Below are positions 25,395 to 34,296 of a stretch of DNA of 64,000 nucleotides, one piece after another. The stretch is from Methanolobus halotolerans (GTDB lineage: Archaea > Halobacteriota > Methanosarcinia > Methanosarcinales > Methanosarcinaceae): positions 1 through 64,000 of the forward strand of contig NZ_PGGK01000006.1 of the NCBI RefSeq assembly GCF_004745425.1. Direction: 5' to 3'. Position 1 is the first letter of the stretch. Each line of letters opens with the position of its first letter. Under the pieces are notes generated by a model. The model ran no database searches and had not been told where the DNA came from. It saw nothing but the letters and a program-made list of their open reading frames with translations. The translations under genes were made by a program, and so were the position numbers.

Positions 25395-25409
25395 TTAGGG
25401 CTTGCCTAA
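25395..25409. promoter_or_regulatory. TTAGG-N5-CCTAA operator at the marR promoter
   Basis: TTAGG GCTTG CCTAA is a perfect palindrome lying between the minus-strand TATA box and the predicted start of the marR gene. Its position is what is expected for autorepression by a MarR dimer. A related TTAG-N5-CTAA lies before lon. Confidence 0.5.
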
Positions 25410-25494
25410 TTATAAAGCTTTCGGCGATATCCACATAAAGTAATTTTGATCGCCTGCTGATCTGAATAAGTTCCTGATATTTTATCCGGCAGTT

Positions 25495-26013
25495 TCACAC
25501 CAGTTCAATATCATAGACATTTAGAAGTGAAATGACTTCGGGAACAGAGAATTTGGTACTTTTCAGGAAATTATCAGTCGGGTCTATATTATAACTTATT
25601 GCATTCTTGAATGATGCATGGCTTAGATCCGTATTTTTAAAGATGCTGTCCTTAAGGTCTGAGTCTTCAAAATTCGCATTCTTAAGATTGTTATTTACAA
25701 AATCACAATTATAGACCCGGCAGTTGATGAAATCCGTGTTTTCAAGATTCATATTGCAGAACACCGAATAGGATATCAAAGAATCCTCGAAACCGATTGT
25801 TAGTATGAAGTTGTTGCATTTTGAAAAATCCAGTCCCATAATCTTACAGTTACTGAATCGGACATCCCGGAATTTTGTGTTTCCCAGGTTCACATTCGAT
25901 AAATTACAATTCTCAAAACTGGAATCGATAAACATTGAATTCTTGAAAGAGATTCCTGTGAAATCGATATGATCAAATGTCTAATATTCGAATTCCTTAT
26001 CTTCTAGTTCCAT
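25495..26013 (-). CDS. Pentapeptide-repeat protein with in-frame UAG codon
   Basis: An ATG at 26013, six bases after GAAGAGGAT, starts MELEDKEFEY, which is followed by TAG (25983-25981) and then in the same frame TFDHIDFTGISFKNS and a further 146 residues. The protein is a right-handed pentapeptide-repeat fold (A/S/N-F/L-X-X-X pentads such as SFENC, NLSNV, KFRDV, DFSKC, NLKNA). The five-residue register runs unbroken through the TAG: EFEY-(UAG), TFDHI, DFTGI, SFKNS. Without read-through, translation could only begin at the ATG at 25935. UAG could be read as pyrrolysine or be a recent nonsense mutation. Function is unknown. The C-terminus ends VYDIELV-TGA. Confidence 0.7.
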
Positions 26014-26146
26014 AATTATCCTCTTCCCCGATCTCATAACCAAAATAAGTTTCTGCACTTCACTAATATCTTTGCATATGTCAAAAATAATAATGCTTAA
26101 ATACATACTGACTAAATCATTCTTCTTAGAAAAGAGTGGTGGACAT

Positions 26147-26686
26147 ATGAGATATAAGATACTTGCCGTACTCCTGTCAGTGATTATAATATTGCTGGGC
26201 TCATTCACTGTAACTGCAAGACCTCCATATCTGGAGACTTTCAACGAACAATATTACACAGAAGACACAAAGCTTGACGCATGTCTTACATGTCACAACA
26301 ATGCAAACGGCGGAGGGCCAAGGAATCCTTATGGGATGGCGTATGAGGAAAACGGGAGAGACTTTGCTTCAATTGAAAACCTGGATTCTGACGGGGACGG
26401 GTTCACCAATCTGGAAGAGATCAATAATCTGACCTTCCCAGGTGATCCTGCTGATAAGCATCAGACAGCATCAGAGGCGCCATCAGAGACAGGAGACAAT
26501 GAAAACGATCCGGCAGAGGATAGGGATATGGAAGATGCATCTGCACCTGCAAACGAAAGTGAACCACAGGAAACCACCGGAGAGCCATCCGGCGACTCAG
26601 CATCTGAACAGCAATCCCCTGGATTTGGTGCCGTTCTTGCGATTGCCGGAATAACATCAGCCATATACTTAAAAAGGGAGAGATAA
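26147..26686 (+). CDS. Surface-anchored monoheme c-type cytochrome with PGF-CTERM
   Basis: The 179-residue precursor has a signal peptide (MRYKILAVLLSVIIILLGSF), one heme c motif CLTCH near residue 47, and a calcium-binding repeat DSDGDGFTNLEEI of thrombospondin-3/dockerin type. An acidic Pro/Ser/Glu-rich linker follows, and the protein ends PGFGAVLAIAGITSAIYLKRER, the archaeosortase signal (PGF, transmembrane helix, basic tail). It is predicted to be exported, heme-loaded and lipid-anchored outside the membrane. GTGGTGGA precedes the ATG. It is divergent from the pentapeptide gene. A role in extracellular electron transfer is conjecture. Confidence 0.8.
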   Translation: MRYKILAVLLSVIIILLGSFTVTARPPYLETFNEQYYTEDTKLDACLTCHNNANGGGPRNPYGMAYEENGRDFASIENLDSDGDGFTNLEEINNLTFPGDPADKHQTASEAPSETGDNENDPAEDRDMEDASAPANESEPQETTGEPSGDSASEQQSPGFGAVLAIAGITSAIYLKRER

Positions 26687-26801
26687 GCCAAAAAATCCAA
26701 AAATTTAAACAGAAGTCAGATCGTTACTGATACATCTCTGATCTTTAAAGTATCAGAGATGCATCAGGCATAATTAAGATTTCTGTTATAAATATCCCCT
26801 T

Positions 26802-28520
26802 TTAAGCTTTAAGCATTTTTTTGAGGCTGTTATATGAAAATGTATTGACAACATCATCCTTTGTCAACCACCCCCTGCGTGCCTGACCTACACCAAATCT
26901 CATGAAATCAAGATTGGGTACAGAGTGACTGTCCGTATTAATACTGAACTTTACACCAAACATCTTTGCCTGCAATATCAGCTTGTCATTCAGGTCAAGT
27001 CTTTCGGGATGGCTGTTTATTTCCAGTATTTTTTCCTTGTCGGCAACGGTCTCAAAAATCATATCAAAATCAGCATTATAGGGTTCTCTTTTACCAATCA
27101 GCCTTCCGGAAGGATGCCCCAGAATGTTGAGATACTTATTCTCAAGTGCAGCTACAATCCGTTCAGTCATTTCTTCCTTTGCGGACTCAAATCCGGAGTG
27201 AACCGAACCTACAACAATGTCAAGTCCGCCCAGAACCTCATCCGGATAATCCAGGCTGCCATCTTTCAATATATCCACTTCAGCACCTTTAAGGATTTTC
27301 ACATCATATTCTCCTGAGATCCGGTCGATTTCTTCCCATTGTAGCTTCAGTTCTTCGATCTCCATGCCCTTAGATATTCTCCGGGATCTTGAATGATCTG
27401 TTATCGCAATATATTCATAGCTCATGTCCTCCGCAGCCCTGACAACATCCTCAAGGCTGTCACTGCCTTCACTAAATGTAGTATGAATGTGAAGGTCTCC
27501 TTTGATGTCATTGAGCGTTACCAGTTCAGGAAGGCTATTCTGCCTGGCAATATCGACCTCCCCCCTGTTCTCCCGGAGTTCCGGCGGGATGTACTGAAGA
27601 CCAAGCCTTTCGTATATACCCTGTTCACTCTCACCTTCGACTTTTTCTTGAGAGACTTTCCCGAAAAGGCCATATTCTGACAGTTTATAGCCTTTTGAGA
27701 TCGCAAGGTCCCTCAATGCTATGTTATGGTCCTTGGAGCCCGTAAAATACTGCATAGCCGCACCATAGCTCTCAGCGGGAACGACCCTTAGGTCCACATG
27801 TATCCCACCTTTTAGTATTACAGTGCTTCTGGTGACTCCCCGGGATTCGACCCTTTCAACATTTTCCATACTTACAAAGGTATTCATGGTCCTGTCAGGA
27901 TCACTGGCAATAACAAGCATATCGATATCACCTATCGTCTCTTTCATCCTGCGCAAAGAACCTGCATAATCGATCTTCTCAAGGTCACTGTGCTCTTTCA
28001 TATAAGTTATGACATCTTCTGCCAGGTTCATGGCTTTTCCAAGCTGCATGCGATCATGACTCTTTTCAAACATTCCGATAGATTTCAGGATATTCTTTTC
28101 GGTCTTTTCACCGAATCCTGTGAGGTTCTTTATCTGATGCTGTTCCACAGCCTCCCTGAGATCGGAGACGGTTTTAATATTTAGTTGTTCAACAAGCTTT
28201 TTCACTTTTTTAGGACCAAGACCTCTTATTTCCACAAGTTCACCGGTTTTGACAGGCGATTTCTCTTTGAGTTTTTCGAATTTCCCCACCTCCCCGGTTT
28301 CAAGATATTCAATAATATGATCTGCAATGCGGCTTCCAATCCCTGGTATTTCTTCCAGTCCTTTTTTTCCCCTGTCCCTGTAGATATTGCTTATGTCTTC
28401 ATTCAGGTCTTCTATCTTTCTCGCAGCTTTCCTATAGGCACGAGGTTTCCATTCCACCTCATTTAATTCAAGGATATCTGCAGCTTCATATAGAATATCT
28501 GCAATCTCGCGGTTGATCAT
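26802..28520 (-). CDS. polX: Family X DNA polymerase with PHP domain (PolX)
   Basis: The 572-residue protein combines an N-terminal helix-hairpin-helix region (EIPGIGSRIADHI, IRGLGPKKVKKL), the nucleotidyltransferase core with AGSLRRMKETIGDIDMLVI and HVDLRVVPAESYGAA, and a C-terminal PHP phosphoesterase domain (DLHIHTTFSEGSDS, YIAITDHSRS, LEINSHPERLDLND). It fills short gaps in base-excision and strand-break repair, with the PHP domain giving 3'-5' exonuclease activity in homologues. Its ATG overlaps the DNA-ligase stop (ATGA), so the two repair genes are translationally coupled. Confidence 0.93.
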   Translation of the reverse strand: MINREIADILYEAADILELNEVEWKPRAYRKAARKIEDLNEDISNIYRDRGKKGLEEIPGIGSRIADHIIEYLETGEVGKFEKLKEKSPVKTGELVEIRGLGPKKVKKLVEQLNIKTVSDLREAVEQHQIKNLTGFGEKTEKNILKSIGMFEKSHDRMQLGKAMNLAEDVITYMKEHSDLEKIDYAGSLRRMKETIGDIDMLVIASDPDRTMNTFVSMENVERVESRGVTRSTVILKGGIHVDLRVVPAESYGAAMQYFTGSKDHNIALRDLAISKGYKLSEYGLFGKVSQEKVEGESEQGIYERLGLQYIPPELRENRGEVDIARQNSLPELVTLNDIKGDLHIHTTFSEGSDSLEDVVRAAEDMSYEYIAITDHSRSRRISKGMEIEELKLQWEEIDRISGEYDVKILKGAEVDILKDGSLDYPDEVLGGLDIVVGSVHSGFESAKEEMTERIVAALENKYLNILGHPSGRLIGKREPYNADFDMIFETVADKEKILEINSHPERLDLNDKLILQAKMFGVKFSINTDSHSVPNLDFMRFGVGQARRGWLTKDDVVNTFSYNSLKKMLKA

Positions 28521-30226
28521 CCCATATCACTTATTTCCCTGACCGTCGTGGCTTCTGCTGGCCCTTTATCGTATCTTGTTCTTAAAAATCTCGGGAACCT
28601 GAGTGCAAATCCTTTTTTTCCATCACTTTTTCCTGCTGTATGACCGGGACTTCTGGTTATCTGGGAACCCAGTACTTCTATGATTACCGACGGGTCAACA
28701 TACCTGTCAGGCTCCATGCTCTTATTTATTACTACGTTTGCAGGTACCTTATCGATAAGATGTTCTTCAAGCAATGTGTTCAACTCATCAAGATCATCAT
28801 CGGTAAATCCTGTACCTACCTTTGTGAACGTCTCGTACTGACCTTTTTCTTTATTCAGTACCGCACATAACAGTGCACCAAATGAAGTTTTTCTCTTTCC
28901 TTTTCCATAATAGATTCCGACAACCACCAGGTCAAAGGTCTCCCTGATTCCTTCAGCATATTCCTTCTTCCATTTGACCCAGAGCCATCCTCTTTTACCT
29001 GGCTGATAAACAGAGTCCTCTGATGTGGATTTGATAATTATTCCCTCAAGCCCTTTTTTAATACATTCATCAAAAAAATCCTGAATTACAGTGATCTTCG
29101 GACTTACTACTCTGCGTGATAGTTTGATCTTATCCGTTACTTTCAGGTTTTTCTCAAGTTGTTTCCTTCTTTCTGGATAGGATGATTGCAGTAAGGACCG
29201 GCCTTCAAGATAGATCACATCAAAGAAAAAAACAGCAACCGGTATATTATCTATATATTTTTCTACATCATGTTTCCTTCTTCTTTGCATAAGTTCCTGA
29301 AAGGGCCGTATCTTTGAATCCTTATATGCAACTATCTCACCATCGATAACGATTTCTTCCGATCTGACTCCATCGCGCAACGCTTCGATGACGTCGGGAA
29401 ATTGTTTAGAGATATCTTCCAGTCTCCTGGAGAATGCCCTGATATTATCTCCGTCAATATGCACCTGTACTCTTTCACCATCGTATTTTTCCTCGGCTGC
29501 CATCTCACCTGGAAATATCTTATTCAGTTTTTCGATGGTGTCAACCCTTTTTGCAAGCATCATCCTGACCGGCCTCCCTACTTTTATAGAGAAACTGTCA
29601 AGCGAAGTTATACCCTGTTCTGCCAGTGACTGCGCAAGTTCACCAATATCGCTGCAGATATTGTAGGTGTCCTCTATTTTTCCTGCATTGTTCCTGTCAT
29701 CCGTAAATGCCAGAGCCATAGCTTCTATCAGGAATTGCTCCCCGAATCCCAGTCTTAGTTGCCCAAGGACAATCCTCATTATATATTTTGCTTCCTCAGG
29801 TGTGGATCCTTCCAGCAGTTTTGAGAGAATAGACACCTTTTTGATCTGACTTCTATCCCCGGTGCTGTCCCTGATCTTTATCAGTTGCCCGAAGACATCC
29901 CTTATACTCATGGAACTTCTTTGCCGTTCATTCAATTTGGAAGCCACATCCCCAAGATCTCCAAGTTCAGAAAAGCGTTCGGATACATCTTCTTTTGAGA
30001 CATCGTAGGCAGATGATATAGCCCTTATGCCAAGCCTCTCTCCAATACCCAGGTCAATGTCCTCGAATTTGGGCCCAATGTTCCCCAATGCAAAATAGGC
30101 AGAAATTCCTGCATCTTCAGGTTCGAGCTTCTTCAGGAAGGATGCCAGTGTTTCCACTATTTCCTTATGAGAGTTCATTTTTTCAATATCTGAGTATACC
30201 TCTGCAATTTTCCCGAAATTCCCCAT
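28517..30226 (-). CDS. lig: ATP-dependent DNA ligase
   Basis: The product is a replicative/repair-type archaeal DNA ligase of 569 residues. It has an N-terminal DNA-binding domain (to about 210) and the adenylation domain with motif I EKYDGERVQVH (Lys nucleophile), motif III-like VFFFDVIYL, motif IV EGIIIKS and motif V WVKWKKEY, followed by an OB-fold. I choose the ATG at 30226 because GGCAGG precedes it; the open frame continues upstream to 30352 without a signal. It is coupled to polX, which implies a joint repair role. Confidence 0.92.
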   Translation of the reverse strand: MGNFGKIAEVYSDIEKMNSHKEIVETLASFLKKLEPEDAGISAYFALGNIGPKFEDIDLGIGERLGIRAISSAYDVSKEDVSERFSELGDLGDVASKLNERQRSSMSIRDVFGQLIKIRDSTGDRSQIKKVSILSKLLEGSTPEEAKYIMRIVLGQLRLGFGEQFLIEAMALAFTDDRNNAGKIEDTYNICSDIGELAQSLAEQGITSLDSFSIKVGRPVRMMLAKRVDTIEKLNKIFPGEMAAEEKYDGERVQVHIDGDNIRAFSRRLEDISKQFPDVIEALRDGVRSEEIVIDGEIVAYKDSKIRPFQELMQRRRKHDVEKYIDNIPVAVFFFDVIYLEGRSLLQSSYPERRKQLEKNLKVTDKIKLSRRVVSPKITVIQDFFDECIKKGLEGIIIKSTSEDSVYQPGKRGWLWVKWKKEYAEGIRETFDLVVVGIYYGKGKRKTSFGALLCAVLNKEKGQYETFTKVGTGFTDDDLDELNTLLEEHLIDKVPANVVINKSMEPDRYVDPSVIIEVLGSQITRSPGHTAGKSDGKKGFALRFPRFLRTRYDKGPAEATTVREISDMG

Positions 30227-30416
30227 ATTTCCTGCCCGGCAATACAATATTGGAATTGAAGACAGAAATAATTTTAGTCCGCCGGTTACAAGCTTTTTAT
30301 TTGTCTCATATATATAGCAGCCACTTAGTAAGGATTCCCAAAAGCACCGCAATGGTAAAACTGAGAAATTACAGAGATGCCGGGTTCAAAACTGGGAAGA
30401 ACTGAACTTCCCTATG

Positions 30417-30887
30417 TTAAAAAGCACTTTTCATCTTTGAAATAAAAGCATCGGATATTATATGCACCTCTATTGACAGAACAATACCTGCAATAGTCGC
30501 TATGATGAATCCTGCAGGCAGATTCTGCATACCAAAACCTGCAAGCAGTAACAAGGGAACTACTATCAGTGCAAGGTTAATTAATATTGACAAAGGTCCA
30601 AGTATCGGATTATGGGAGAATCCTCTATGTTTGAATATGACTTTGTAGGGCCACCAGAGTACTCTGAGAATCCCCCATCTTTTATAGGGCTTACTATCGA
30701 TGTCAAGGTCAGGGCTAAGGAAGAATGTTGCAAAAACATAGGCTGCCGCAAAGATCAGTATAGTATAGGCGTTCAGGTAATTTATAAATTCAGCAGGTTC
30801 TTTCAATGTTGTAAAGTAAATAAGTCCTGATATTGTAACCATCAACACTGCTACGTTGATCATTTCATGCATTTTTCCGCCTGGCAT
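30417..30887 (-). CDS. DUF2227 putative metal-binding membrane protein
   Basis: A 156-residue protein with four hydrophobic helices. The family's presumptive metal ligands are visible: His in KMHEMINV, SPDLDIDSKPYKRWG, IFKHRGFSHNP and VHIISDAF. This matches DUF2227/metal-dependent-hydrolase-like membrane proteins (about 150 aa). No function is established. It lies upstream of the ligase-polX pair on the same strand, but with a gap of about 190 bases to the ligase start. Confidence 0.75.
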   Translation of the reverse strand: MPGGKMHEMINVAVLMVTISGLIYFTTLKEPAEFINYLNAYTILIFAAAYVFATFFLSPDLDIDSKPYKRWGILRVLWWPYKVIFKHRGFSHNPILGPLSILINLALIVVPLLLLAGFGMQNLPAGFIIATIAGIVLSIEVHIISDAFISKMKSAF

Positions 30888-31342
30888 TATTCATCTATCT
30901 CCTCGGTATGGATTTTATTTATTTTAAGCCTCGAATAGTATTATAACCTTCGTATCAGGGAAATGATGGCTATTGTAGAAGCAGAACCAGATCAAAAGGA
31001 TTTACTGTGATCTGCCAATAGCACATATCATCATAATGATGCTCAACATATATTATAGTATAGATATATTTATATAGTTGAAATTAGTAGTAGGATTTGC
31101 AGTCATATGATCCCTAAATTCTAGGTGGCTGCAGACCATTCGGTGGTACGATATGGATTGATCGGGAAAACGCTGAAGCACAAAAAACGATTGCTATAAA
31201 GGAACGTTATCATGCCAAATATTGCCTCATTCCCTCAAGAGAACCGGCTTGCTAACGTTCCGGCTTTCAGCAGTCATTATTAGTGGAGTATGAGCGATGG
31301 TGGAGTTACATTCCGGCAATGTCGGGATGTACCGGGTTATTG
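30888..31342. other. Intergenic region with gene debris and an inverted repeat
   Basis: No intact gene is present. A plus-strand frame at about 31118-31246 reads GGCRPFGGTIWIDRENAEAQ and then IAIKERYHAKYCLI without a start codon, which looks like the relic of a coding sequence that I do not recognise. GGAACGTTA (31201-31209) and TAACGTTCC (31253-31261) form a perfect 9-bp inverted repeat within it. Several TATA-like strings occur around 31050-31075. Confidence 0.35.
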
Positions 31343-31378
31343 TCAAAAAATATGGAAAGCACTTTATTTGTGCTTTTC
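31343..31378 (-). terminator. Intrinsic-type terminator after RuBisCO
   Basis: On the minus strand AAAGCAC and GTGCTTT pair around a seven-base AT loop and are followed after CC by ATATTTTTT. It lies about 45 bases downstream of the RuBisCO stop codon. Confidence 0.65.
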
Positions 31379-31422
31379 TTTATATTTTCTGCTGTAACAT
31401 CATACTGGTTTTATTTTTAAGA

Positions 31423-32862
31423 TCACATGGCATCTTTTGATGCCTTTGCGAAGTATTCGATCGCCTGTGCCAGTTCCTCGTGGCCCCTGGAATATTCCTG
31501 TATATCAATGCCTTTGAGATAGGCATCGCATGCCTGGACCAGAGCCCTGGCACCTAGTTGTGTTCCACCGGGATGGGCATGTACGCCGGAACCCATTGTC
31601 GTTATGAAATCCACATTACCCATAACATCAATAAAAGGTTTTAGTCTTACAGGATTCAGGCCTCCGGAAACAATTGGACAGCATTTTTTCATACCCCTCC
31701 AACTGTCATCCTCCAGGATTACGTGATGGGCTACGTCCTCGTTCACAAGTCCAATGGCATCCTTGTCGGTCTCCGGTATCTTGGTCCATGCCTGCTTGAA
31801 GAAGTGGCCTTCTGAGCTCAAATACTGGATGCCGTGCGCAGCAACAACATCCTCTTCTGGTGTTCCTTTCATCTTGCCGACACCGGCAGTGCCTGTATGG
31901 ATCCCGGAGGCACCGGCAAGCCTTGCAAATTTAGACAGTACCAGGACTGAGAATCCCAGAGGGTTCTCCGGCCGGGTGAAAGCGCCATGTGCCGCCCTGT
32001 GGAAATGAATGAATACATTCGGGTATCTTCGCCTGAGCGTCTGCACAGCCGTCCAGCCTGCAGTGATGCCATCGATTAGGAATGCATAACTTCCCGGTTC
32101 GAAACCGGCATTTATAATCATTTCGCATCTTTGGATCATGGTGTCAAAATCGGCGGCTGAAACATTGAACGAGTGAACCTTTTTCTGCCCTGTTTCCCTG
32201 ACAGCTTTATCCATTGCCTCCTTCACATGTTTTACCATTTTGTCGTAGGGACAGAAATCCTGGTTGGCCTGTGGCTCGTCATTTTTAACAAAGTCACCGC
32301 CTCCTGCCCAGAAATCATAACAGACCTCAGCATACTCAGCAGATGTAAGCCCCATCTTTGGTTTCACAATGGTCCCAAGAATTGGCCTTTCATATACATC
32401 CAGGTATTTTCTCATGTCATCCACTGTATAGCTCGGACCGTCATATTGCTCAAGCATCGATGGGGAGAACCATACATCCAGCAGTTTCAAAGCAGCAACT
32501 TCCTTCATTCCCAGAATATTCCCGACAATATAGGTCAAAATGTTCTGTACATTGCCACCCCTGTCAAAAAGCCTCCAGGGATAAGCTATCCAGACAAGTT
32601 CCCTTTCCAGATCAATCTGATAGACCAGAGCATTCATTGTTTTGGAGAAAGATGTCTCAGTATTGACCTTAAAATTCGTACCTGTGGAAGATTCAGCAGC
32701 AACTTCAGCAGCTGCCTGCAAAACGTTGAATTTGCCACCCGGGACCAGATGGAAAACACTGAGGAGATATTCCCCGTTGGTCGGGTCCGGCAATTCCAGA
32801 TTTACATATGCTTCCTGTTTGGAGTTAAGCGACCTGATCAGATCATCGTGAATCGAATTCAT
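31423..32862 (-). CDS. rbcL: Ribulose-bisphosphate carboxylase, form II/III (Methanococcoides-type)
   Basis: The 479-residue protein contains every catalytic motif: GTIVKPKMGL (proton-abstracting Lys), GGDFVKNDEP with the carbamylated Lys-X-Asp-Glu, HFHRAAHGAF, the loop-6 GTAGVGKMKG, and SGGLNP. The sequence closely resembles, from memory, the enzyme of Methanococcoides burtonii, including the extra segment characteristic of that form. In methanogens it takes part in AMP/nucleoside salvage or a reductive hexulose-phosphate route rather than a Calvin cycle. I set the start at the ATG at 32862 (MNSIHDDLIRSLNSKQEAY), as in that homologue; an upstream TTG at 32883 exists. It is monocistronic with its own terminator. 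Confidence 0.93.
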   Translation of the reverse strand: MNSIHDDLIRSLNSKQEAYVNLELPDPTNGEYLLSVFHLVPGGKFNVLQAAAEVAAESSTGTNFKVNTETSFSKTMNALVYQIDLERELVWIAYPWRLFDRGGNVQNILTYIVGNILGMKEVAALKLLDVWFSPSMLEQYDGPSYTVDDMRKYLDVYERPILGTIVKPKMGLTSAEYAEVCYDFWAGGGDFVKNDEPQANQDFCPYDKMVKHVKEAMDKAVRETGQKKVHSFNVSAADFDTMIQRCEMIINAGFEPGSYAFLIDGITAGWTAVQTLRRRYPNVFIHFHRAAHGAFTRPENPLGFSVLVLSKFARLAGASGIHTGTAGVGKMKGTPEEDVVAAHGIQYLSSEGHFFKQAWTKIPETDKDAIGLVNEDVAHHVILEDDSWRGMKKCCPIVSGGLNPVRLKPFIDVMGNVDFITTMGSGVHAHPGGTQLGARALVQACDAYLKGIDIQEYSRGHEELAQAIEYFAKASKDAM

Positions 32863-33033
32863 GTAAGAAAATACAGTCTGCAATCTATTTTAGTTTTTGG
32901 AATGGGTTTAGTAACAAAACCTAGGGATGCATGCAAATTGATTATTATGGATCTTCCGGGATGAATACTACTCCTGGATAAGAACTTTAAGAGATAAACA
33001 ATATAAATATCAAACAAAGAGAAGGTGGGTTTT

Positions 33034-33777
33034 TTGTCACAACAGAATTCAAACAGTAAACTATACTATATGATTATTGCATTGTCAGTAGCCCTGTTAT
33101 TTATGGCAGCATCACAATATGCAAGTTCACAGGAGGCAGCACAAGAAGATACGGAGCATACCATTCAGCTGAACGGAAATGCGGAAACCAGAGTTGTTCC
33201 TGATACTGCAACTATAGACATAGGTGTTGTAGTGCAGTCCCGGACAGCACAGGAAGCATCAGATGAGAATGCGGTCTTAATGAGTGCAGTTATAGGAGAA
33301 CTCAGATCAATCGGACTGGAAGAAGAGGAAATCCAGACATCATTTGTATCCGTGCGCCCTGTATATGACTATAACGGAACACAAACTATTGTTGGCTACT
33401 CTGCATTCAATAGCGTTCAGGTAACAACTACGATGCTTGATAACCTGAGTGATGTCATTGACAGGTCTACAGCGGCAGGTGCAAATCAGATCGGAAGTAT
33501 TTCCTTCTCAGCATCTGATGAGATGCAAAAAGAGTTTAGAGAAGATCTCATCGCAGATGCGGTAGCTGATGCATCATCAAAAGCCGACATGCTTGCTGAG
33601 AACCTGAATGTTGAGATAATTGGAGTGCAATCATCATCATTAAGAGACAGTAGCGGACCGATAGTTTCTTATGATACAGCAGAAGTGCCTACGGAAGAAA
33701 GAGCAGCATCTACCCCTATTCAGCCAGGAGAATCAACTGTTTCCATGTCAGTTCAGATAATATATCTTATTGAATGA
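33034..33777 (+). CDS. Exported SIMPL (DUF541) domain protein
   Basis: The protein starts at a TTG at 33034, six bases after AGAAGGTG, and has a signal or anchor segment (YYMIIALSVALLFMAASQYA). A SIMPL domain follows from about residue 40: IQLNGNAETRVVPDTATIDIGV, IQTSFVSVRPVYDYNG, GYSAFNSVQV and ADASSKADMLAENLNV. SIMPL proteins are secreted oligomeric proteins of mostly unknown role, linked to stress protection in bacteria. Length (247 aa) is normal. Confidence 0.85.
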   Translation: MSQQNSNSKLYYMIIALSVALLFMAASQYASSQEAAQEDTEHTIQLNGNAETRVVPDTATIDIGVVVQSRTAQEASDENAVLMSAVIGELRSIGLEEEEIQTSFVSVRPVYDYNGTQTIVGYSAFNSVQVTTTMLDNLSDVIDRSTAAGANQIGSISFSASDEMQKEFREDLIADAVADASSKADMLAENLNVEIIGVQSSSLRDSSGPIVSYDTAEVPTEERAASTPIQPGESTVSMSVQIIYLIE

Positions 33778-33791
33778 GTTGTTCAGAAAGC

Positions 33792-33968
33792 TCATAAAAA
33801 CGGGCAATTCTCCAGTATATGCACATCCACAGGTATGACCGGCACAGGATTATCAATGTCAGGATGGCTACAATAGTACGAAGTACCAACTCTGGCCCTT
33901 CCGGGAATACCAGCACATTTGGTAAACAGTGGAATTGACTTTCTATAATTACAGTTAAAACATTTCAT
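33792..33968 (-). CDS. Small cysteine-rich protein (58 aa)
   Basis: The reverse-strand frame begins MKCFNCNYRKSIPLFTKCAG, with further cysteines at YYCSH and ENCPFL, so five cysteines are spaced as in small zinc or Fe-S proteins. An ATG at 33968 is preceded at six bases by AGGATC; an ATG 15 bases upstream lacks such a signal. No family was recognised. It ends 14 bases from the SIMPL gene's stop on the opposite strand. Confidence 0.55.
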   Translation of the reverse strand: MKCFNCNYRKSIPLFTKCAGIPGRARVGTSYYCSHPDIDNPVPVIPVDVHILENCPFL

Positions 33969-33983
33969 GTTTTGATCCTGCAT

Positions 33984-34296
33984 TATTAATGCATTTGATA
34001 TTTGTAATTACTATAAGTTTGATAAGCAAGGGATTGAAGAATTAACTGGATATTTCCTTGGTTGAGAGTTTTTGATTTTCTTTTATTATACATTCATATC
34101 TTATAAATGAACTCTATGACCAATTTAATAGAAGTTATAAAGGCAGATGTGCATATTTATGCATATTCATAAATGACCACAGTCCTTTTCCATAACAACT
34201 TTTTCAAATACACATATAATTAATATCAGCCAGGTTTCAAGAGCAAGATGTAAAAGCGTAGATATATATAAAATTGAAAATATACTATATTCTTAT
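33984..34296. promoter_or_regulatory. Upstream region of the hybrid sensor kinase
   Basis: This gene-free stretch holds a TATA box (ATATATATAAA, about 34261-34271) about 27 bases before the kinase ATG, predicting a leaderless mRNA. It also holds a perfect palindrome TGCATA-TT-TATGCA at 34149-34162, a possible operator. Confidence 0.4.

Noticed and set aside
32173-32964. Long open frame opposite the RuBisCO gene
   Set aside because: It is the antisense shadow of a fully conserved gene; its translation has no family features.
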